From the NCBI GenBank assembly GCA_020628975.1, contig JAHDEF010000064.1:1-9132 (forward strand): a stretch of 9,132 bases of DNA, written 5' to 3'. Every line of letters begins with the position of its first letter. The first letter of the stretch is position 1. Both the position numbers and the translations under genes were made by a program. The notes under the pieces were generated by a model. It was not told the DNA's origin and ran no database searches. It saw nothing but the letters and a program-made list of their open reading frames with translations. Origin of the DNA: Aquimarina sp. Lineage in GTDB: Bacteria; Bacteroidota; Bacteroidia; Flavobacteriales; Flavobacteriaceae. Shown here in pieces: positions 5,250 through 9,132 of the stretch.

Positions 5250-7475
5250 TTATATCTGTGCTAAAATGTCATTAAAAATATTACTAGGGCGCATTGCAGC
5301 GTCTACTTTTTCTGAAACAGGTAAGTAGTAGCCTCCTAAATCTTCTGCTTTTCCTTGAGCACCGTTTAATTGCTCGATAATTTTAGATTCGTTGGCAATT
5401 AATTGTTCAGCGATAGGGCTGAATTTTTCTTTTAATTCCGCATTTGTATTTTGATTAGCTAAAGCTTCAGCCCAGTAAGTGGCTAAATAAAAATGACTAC
5501 CTCTATTGTCAAGTTCGTTTACTTTACGAGAAGGAGATTTGTCGTTCTCTAAAAACTTTGTAGTAGCTGCGTCTAATGCTTCAGCTAGTACTAAAGCCTT
5601 GTTGTTGTCGGTTGTGTTTCCTGTATGTTCTAAAGATACAGCTAGAGCTAGAAATTCTCCTAAAGAATCCCAACGTAAATGACCTTCTTCTACAAATTGT
5701 TGCACGTGTTTAGGTGCTGAACCACCTGCGCCAGTTTCAAACAATCCACCACCGTTCATTAATGGAACGATAGATAACATTTTTGCTGACGTTCCCAATT
5801 CTAAAATAGGGAATAAATCAGTGTTGTAATCACGTAATACATTTCCGGTAACTGATATCGTGTCTTCTCCTGCTTTCATTCTTTCTAAAGAAACTCTTGT
5901 TGCTTCAATAGGAGAAAGGATACGGATATCTAAACCGCTTGTATCATGATTCGGAAGATATGCATTCACTTTTTTGATCAACTCGCGGTCGTGTGCTCTT
6001 TCTTCGCTTAACCAAAAAATGGTAGGCACGTTCGTAGCACGAGCACGATTTACGGCTAGTTTTACCCAGTCTTGAATAGGAAGATCTTTCGTTTGGCACA
6101 TTCTCCAAATATCTCCTTCTTCAACTTCGTGACTTAATAAAACAGTTCCGTTAGTATCTATAACTTCAACTCTTCCGTCAGTTTCAATTTCGAAAGTTTT
6201 GTTGTGCGATCCATATTCTTCAGCTTTTTGAGCCATTAATCCTACGTTAGGTACGGTACCCATAGTAGTGGGGTCAAAAGCGCCGTGTTTTTTACAGAAA
6301 TCTATAGTTTCTTGAAAAATACCAGCATAACTGCTGTCAGGTATTACTGCTTTAGTATCTTGAGAATTGCCTTCTGCATTCCACATTTGACCAGAGTTTC
6401 GAATCATTGCTGGCATAGAGGCATCAATGATAATGTCACTTGGTACATGTAAATTAGTAATTCCTTTGTCAGAATTTACCATGGCTAAGTCAGGTCCATT
6501 TTCTAAAGCTAACTTAATATCAGCATCAATAGCGGCTTTTTGATCGGCAGGTAATTTTTCTATTTTGGCTACTAAATCACCAAATCCATTATTTTCGTTA
6601 ACACCAAGTTGTTCTAATGCTTCAGCGTGTTTTGCATAAACATCCTTAAAGAATACTTTTACTACATGGCCAAAGATGATAGGGTCAGAAACCTTCATCA
6701 TCGTAGCTTTCATATGTAATGAAAACAAAATCCCTTGTTCTTTAGCGTCTGCAATTTGTGCTTCAATAAAACTTAATAAAGCTTTTTTGCTTAAGTAAGT
6801 AGTATCTATAACTTCACCTTCTAATAAGTCTAAGTTACTTAGTAACACCGTTTCGTTTCCTGCGTTGTCGGTATGTTGGATGCTTACAGAGGTTGCTGTA
6901 GCTACTGTTGTTGATTTTTCATTAGCTCTAAAATCACCACTACTCATAGTTGCCACATGTGATTTTGAGTCGGCAGTCCAAGCCCCCATACTATGTGGGT
7001 TGCTTTTTGCATACTGCTTTACGGGTTTTGGTGCGCGGCGGTCAGAGTTACCTTCTCGTAAAACAGGGTTTACAGCACTACCTAAAACTTTCGCATAACG
7101 TTTCTTGATTTCGTTTTCTGCTTCGCTTGAAGGTTCTGCAGGGTAACTAGGTACGTTGTATCCAGCTGCTTGTAATTCAGCAATTGCTGCGGTAAGCTGA
7201 GGGATCGAAGCACTAATGTTTGGTAATTTTATAATATTGGCTTCTGGGGCTTTAGCTAAAGCTCCTAATTCAGCAAGTGCGTCACCTATTTTTTGGTCGT
7301 CATTTATAAAATCAGGAAAAGTAGCCAGGATTCTTCCTGCTAAAGAAATGTCTTTAGTTTCGATTTCAATATTAGCGGTTTTGGTAAAGCTTTTAACTAT
7401 AGGTAACCATGAATATGTTGCCAAAGCTGGAGCCTCGTCCGTCTTTGTGTACATTATTTTTGAAATCTGAGACAT
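5250..7475 (-). CDS. icd: Monomeric NADP-dependent isocitrate dehydrogenase
   Basis: Oxidatively decarboxylates isocitrate to 2-oxoglutarate with NADP in the TCA cycle. The 741 residues match the large single-chain IDH family (about 740), not the ~420-residue dimeric type. Active-site residues known from the Azotobacter enzyme are all present with a one-residue offset: S133, N136, R140 and R146 in SAVNPVLREGNSDRR; K256 (HMKATMMKVSDP); D351 (IIIDASMPAMIRNSG); Y421 (EEYGSHNKTF); R548, D549 and D553 (LRDYNTDLFPILELG). The cofactor region follows at NGGGLFETGAGGSAPKH with H590, R601 and R650. The ATG at 7475 gives the family N-terminus; AAAAGGA lies just before it, closer than usual. It follows rplS but is separated by a terminator and 236 bases, so it is probably transcribed alone. 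Some databases call this type icd2. Confidence 0.98.
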   Translation of the reverse strand: MSQISKIMYTKTDEAPALATYSWLPIVKSFTKTANIEIETKDISLAGRILATFPDFINDDQKIGDALAELGALAKAPEANIIKLPNISASIPQLTAAIAELQAAGYNVPSYPAEPSSEAENEIKKRYAKVLGSAVNPVLREGNSDRRAPKPVKQYAKSNPHSMGAWTADSKSHVATMSSGDFRANEKSTTVATATSVSIQHTDNAGNETVLLSNLDLLEGEVIDTTYLSKKALLSFIEAQIADAKEQGILFSLHMKATMMKVSDPIIFGHVVKVFFKDVYAKHAEALEQLGVNENNGFGDLVAKIEKLPADQKAAIDADIKLALENGPDLAMVNSDKGITNLHVPSDIIIDASMPAMIRNSGQMWNAEGNSQDTKAVIPDSSYAGIFQETIDFCKKHGAFDPTTMGTVPNVGLMAQKAEEYGSHNKTFEIETDGRVEVIDTNGTVLLSHEVEEGDIWRMCQTKDLPIQDWVKLAVNRARATNVPTIFWLSEERAHDRELIKKVNAYLPNHDTSGLDIRILSPIEATRVSLERMKAGEDTISVTGNVLRDYNTDLFPILELGTSAKMLSIVPLMNGGGLFETGAGGSAPKHVQQFVEEGHLRWDSLGEFLALAVSLEHTGNTTDNNKALVLAEALDAATTKFLENDKSPSRKVNELDNRGSHFYLATYWAEALANQNTNAELKEKFSPIAEQLIANESKIIEQLNGAQGKAEDLGGYYLPVSEKVDAAMRPSNIFNDILAQI

Positions 7476-7529
7476 AATCCTTTTATATACTTTAATATTT
7501 ATTTGAATTTGTTTGCAAAAAATTGCATG

Positions 7530-7537
7530 CGAATATA
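7530..7537 (-). promoter_or_regulatory. Possible icd promoter, -7-like element
   Basis: The minus strand reads TATATTCG, one base off TAnnTTTG, placed 54 bases before the icd start and downstream of the rplS terminator. A -33 match at the right spacing is not clear. Position supports it more than sequence does. Confidence 0.35.
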
Positions 7538-7560
7538 CTAAATAAACAGGTTTACTTTTT

Positions 7561-7602
7561 AAAGTGATGACGATTTATACAACTGCTAATAAACATCACT
7601 TT
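7561..7602. repeat. Inverted repeat between rplS and icd
   Basis: AAAGTGATG (7561-7569) and CATCACTTT (7594-7602) are perfect 9-base inverted arms 24 bases apart, sitting 24 bases upstream of the possible icd -7 element. On the plus strand a T run follows the second arm, but no plus-strand gene ends here. It could be an operator or an mRNA structure. A 32-codon open frame on the minus strand (ATG at 7650, stop at 7552-7554) spans it, without evidence that it is a gene. Confidence 0.4.
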
Positions 7603-7659
7603 TTTTGAGATTTTAAGAATTTTAAGAACTTCTATTTGTGAAGCTTTCATTTTATGAAT

Positions 7660-7688
7660 AAAAAAAGCCATCCGTTTTACGAATGGCT
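7660..7688 (-). terminator. Intrinsic terminator of rplS
   Basis: AGCCATCCG (7666-7674) and CGAATGGCT (7680-7688) form a 9-bp stem with one G:U pair in the minus-strand RNA and a 5-base loop. It is followed by a run of seven U (complement of 7660-7666). It begins 23 bases after the rplS stop and separates rplS from icd. Confidence 0.9.
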
Positions 7689-7711
7689 CTAAGTTGTAAT
7701 AAGTAAGAATA

Positions 7712-8059
7712 TTATCTTCTTTCTTTAATACGTGCTTTTTTACCAGTAAGCTCACGGAAGTAAAAGATACGAGCTCTACGTACTTTACCACGTTTGTTGA
7801 TTTCAATTTTTTGAATGGCAGGTAAGTTGATTGGGAAGATACGCTCTACACCTACAGTACCCGACATTTTACGAATTGTAAAAGTTTCAGAAGAACCAGA
7901 ACCTCTTCTTTGTAGCACTACACCACGAAAGAACTGAGTACGACTCTTTTCACCTTCTTTAATTTCGTAATACACAGTGATAGTATCACCAGCAGAAAAT
8001 TCAGGTAATTCGTTTTTTGTTACGAATTCTTCCTGAACAAATTTGATTAAATTTTCCAT
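7712..8059 (-). CDS. rplS: 50S ribosomal protein L19
   Basis: L19 is a large-subunit protein located near the 30S-50S interface. The 115-residue length is typical and the family pattern is complete: FSAGDTITVYYEIKEG, then FFRGVVLQRRGSGSSETFT, TVGVERIFPINLPAIQKIE and KRGKVRRARIFYFRELTGKK, with a basic C-terminus. The ATG at 8059 is followed directly by the expected MENLIKFVQEEF. There is no real Shine-Dalgarno, only AT-rich sequence, as is usual in Bacteroidota. It has its own promoter and terminator, so it appears to be a single-gene unit. In many bacteria rplS ends the rpsP-rimM-trmD-rplS operon; none of those genes is adjacent here, and the upstream neighbour is a transport protein gene. 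Confidence 0.98.
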   Translation of the reverse strand: MENLIKFVQEEFVTKNELPEFSAGDTITVYYEIKEGEKSRTQFFRGVVLQRRGSGSSETFTIRKMSGTVGVERIFPINLPAIQKIEINKRGKVRRARIFYFRELTGKKARIKERR

Positions 8060-8130
8060 TTTAGGATAAAATATAGTTTAAATCAATACAACATTCACGT
8101 GTTTCGCCAGAGGTTGAATCAATGCGGGTG

Positions 8131-8161
8131 CAAAAATATAGTTTTCAGTATTAAGTGCAAA
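8131..8161 (-). promoter_or_regulatory. rplS promoter
   Basis: The minus strand has TTTG (plus 8158-8161), a 19-base spacer, and TATTTTTG (plus 8131-8138). This fits the Bacteroidota consensus TTTG-N19-TAnnTTTG fully. Transcription would start near 8124, leaving about 65 bases of 5' leader before rplS. A copy of the AGTATTAAG repeat lies inside the spacer. Confidence 0.7.
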
Positions 8162-8231
8162 GTATTAAGTATTAAGATTTGTGTTAAATACTAATTTTTG
8201 AGATAACTAGGGCAGTCTTAATACTTAATAC
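8147..8231. repeat. AGTATTA repeats and perfect 16-bp inverted repeat
   Basis: GTATTAAGTATTAAGA (8162-8177) and TCTTAATACTTAATAC (8216-8231) are perfect inverted 16-base arms separated by 38 bases. The left arm is itself a 7-base direct repeat of AGTATTA, and another copy, AGTATTAAGT, sits at 8147-8156. The right arm ends 3 bases from the stop of the substrate-binding protein gene. The minus-strand hairpin lacks a U tract, so it is not a standard terminator. It may be a dispersed intergenic repeat or a 3'-end stabilising structure. Confidence 0.75.
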
Positions 8232-8234
8232 CGT

Positions 8235-9132
8235 CTACTGAGTACTTTTCTTTACCCTTTTCAAATACAAAAAATCCTGCGCATTATTGGGTAGGCCTTT
8301 TATATTAGGTTGTGTAAAACGAACAACTTCTTCGTAGTATAAGGGGATAATGGCGGCTTCATGAATAATAATTGAATCCATCTGCTGGTACATCTTTTTC
8401 CTTTCTTCAATATCAGGTATTAAAAAGCTTTGCCTATATAACTGGTCAAATTTTTTGTGATTGAAATGCACATAGTTTGGTCCATTTGGAGTATGATTTT
8501 TACTGTAAAAAGGAAGCATAAAATTTTCGGCATCAGGGTAGTCAGCAATCCAGCTTGATCTGAAAAGCGGTAATTCTCCAGCATATTTTTGTTTTCTTAA
8601 TTGCGATTTCGGTAATACATTTATGTTTACTCCAATTCCAATTCGCTCAAGTTCCCCCTGAATAAACTCACATAAGTCAACATAGTCAGCATTGGTAGCA
8701 AGTTCAATCGTAGGATTGCTATTTCCTGTAGCTTTAATATATTTTTTCAAATATTTTTTCGCTAAGTTGGGTAGGTAACTGAACCCAATATTAGGATTGT
8801 GTCCTGCGATACCTCTAGGAATGAATCCACCTTCTGCTGGAAAACCTATGTTATTCCTTAAAAAGGTCATCATTTTTTTTCTATCAAAACCATAATTAAC
8901 CGCTTTTCTTAAATCTATATTAGCAATATTATATAGATTATTATCAAGATAGAAGCCAATGTATTCAGAATTTAAGGAAGGCCCTTTTTGCATGATAAAT
9001 TTATTCTTGTACCGCTCTTGAAGTTTTCCATCAACAGTTAATAAATCATCTTTGTAAGAAGCATCTACATTCGAAAGTAAATCTAATTTACCTTGAACAA
9101 ACTGTAAGAATTCACTATGTTTATCTGGTAAG
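8235..9132 (-). CDS. ABC-type peptide substrate-binding protein, family 5, partial (C-terminal part)
   Basis: The frame is open from the window end to a TAG at 8235-8237, giving 298 visible residues of a protein that should total about 500-600. It resembles the DppA/OppA-type solute-binding family, which captures oligopeptides or similar ligands for ABC importers. Supporting features: FLQFVQGKLDLLSNVD near the visible start; YIGFYLDN followed by DLRKAVNYGFDRKKMMTFL (the A-I/V-x-Y-A-x-DR-type motif) and GGFIPRGIAGHNP; a late segment with RSSWIADYPDAENFMLPFY; and the closing helix KKMYQQMDSIIIHEAAIIPL before YYEEVVRF. The N-terminus, including any lipoprotein signal, is outside the window. No permease or ATPase gene lies downstream, so this may be an orphan binding protein. 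Ligand unknown. Confidence 0.88.
   Translation of the reverse strand, partial: LPDKHSEFLQFVQGKLDLLSNVDASYKDDLLTVDGKLQERYKNKFIMQKGPSLNSEYIGFYLDNNLYNIANIDLRKAVNYGFDRKKMMTFLRNNIGFPAEGGFIPRGIAGHNPNIGFSYLPNLAKKYLKKYIKATGNSNPTIELATNADYVDLCEFIQGELERIGIGVNINVLPKSQLRKQKYAGELPLFRSSWIADYPDAENFMLPFYSKNHTPNGPNYVHFNHKKFDQLYRQSFLIPDIEERKKMYQQMDSIIIHEAAIIPLYYEEVVRFTQPNIKGLPNNAQDFLYLKRVKKSTQ

Noticed and set aside
6865..7098. 77-codon plus-strand open frame inside icd
   Set aside because: Antisense to a fully conserved enzyme gene with all active-site residues; the protein has no recognisable features. The same applies to 694-900, 3192-3380, 4899-5102 and 7216-7470.
7552..7806. 84-codon minus-strand open frame overlapping the end of rplS
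   Set aside because: Its first half is an out-of-frame reading of rplS and it runs through the rplS terminator; it shows no family resemblance.
1..9132. CRISPR array, phage, toxin-antitoxin or defence system
   Set aside because: No regularly spaced repeats, integrase, transposase or defence-type proteins are present; the content is housekeeping genes plus one transport and one redox gene.

Overview
The window is AT-rich bacterial DNA that looks like a chromosome segment from a member of the Bacteroidota, most likely class Flavobacteriia. Three things point there. The ribosomal protein, IF3 and monomeric isocitrate dehydrogenase sequences have a flavobacterial character. Most starts lack a strong Shine-Dalgarno sequence. 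Several intergenic gaps carry the Bacteroidota promoter pattern (TTTG, about 19 bp, TAnnTTTG). The genus cannot be named from sequence reading alone.

Layout. A single plus-strand gene (2-1453) encodes a protein with nitrite/sulfite-reductase-like half-domains and a C-terminal rubredoxin domain. It converges on everything else, and a bidirectional terminator (1646-1680) separates the two directions. All remaining genes are on the minus strand. In transcription order they are: the C-terminal part of a family 5 peptide-type substrate-binding protein (8235 to the window end), rplS (L19), icd (monomeric NADP-isocitrate dehydrogenase), and the classical translation cluster thrS-infC-rpmI-rplT. rplS and icd each end in a clear intrinsic terminator. 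rplS and thrS have good promoter candidates, so the minus strand is at least three transcription units.

How the genes fit together. thrS, infC, rpmI and rplT supply threonyl-tRNA, initiation factor 3 and two 50S proteins, and their co-transcription is conserved in many bacteria. rplS adds another 50S protein. icd feeds 2-oxoglutarate and NADPH to metabolism. The plus-strand gene is probably an electron-transfer or assimilation accessory, but no partner lies in the window.

Most notable points. (1) rplT is broken by what looks like a 5-bp deletion near codon 21, startling for a core ribosomal protein and possibly a sequence error. (2) infC has no usable ATG; it must start at AUA or AUU, the kind of start used for IF3 autocontrol in E. 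coli. (3) The rpmI-rplT spacer carries an unusually GC-rich block that could be a regulatory leader. (4) A perfect 16-bp inverted repeat with AGTATTA units is packed against and into the rplS promoter. No mobile element, CRISPR array, tRNA or evident new multi-gene system is present.
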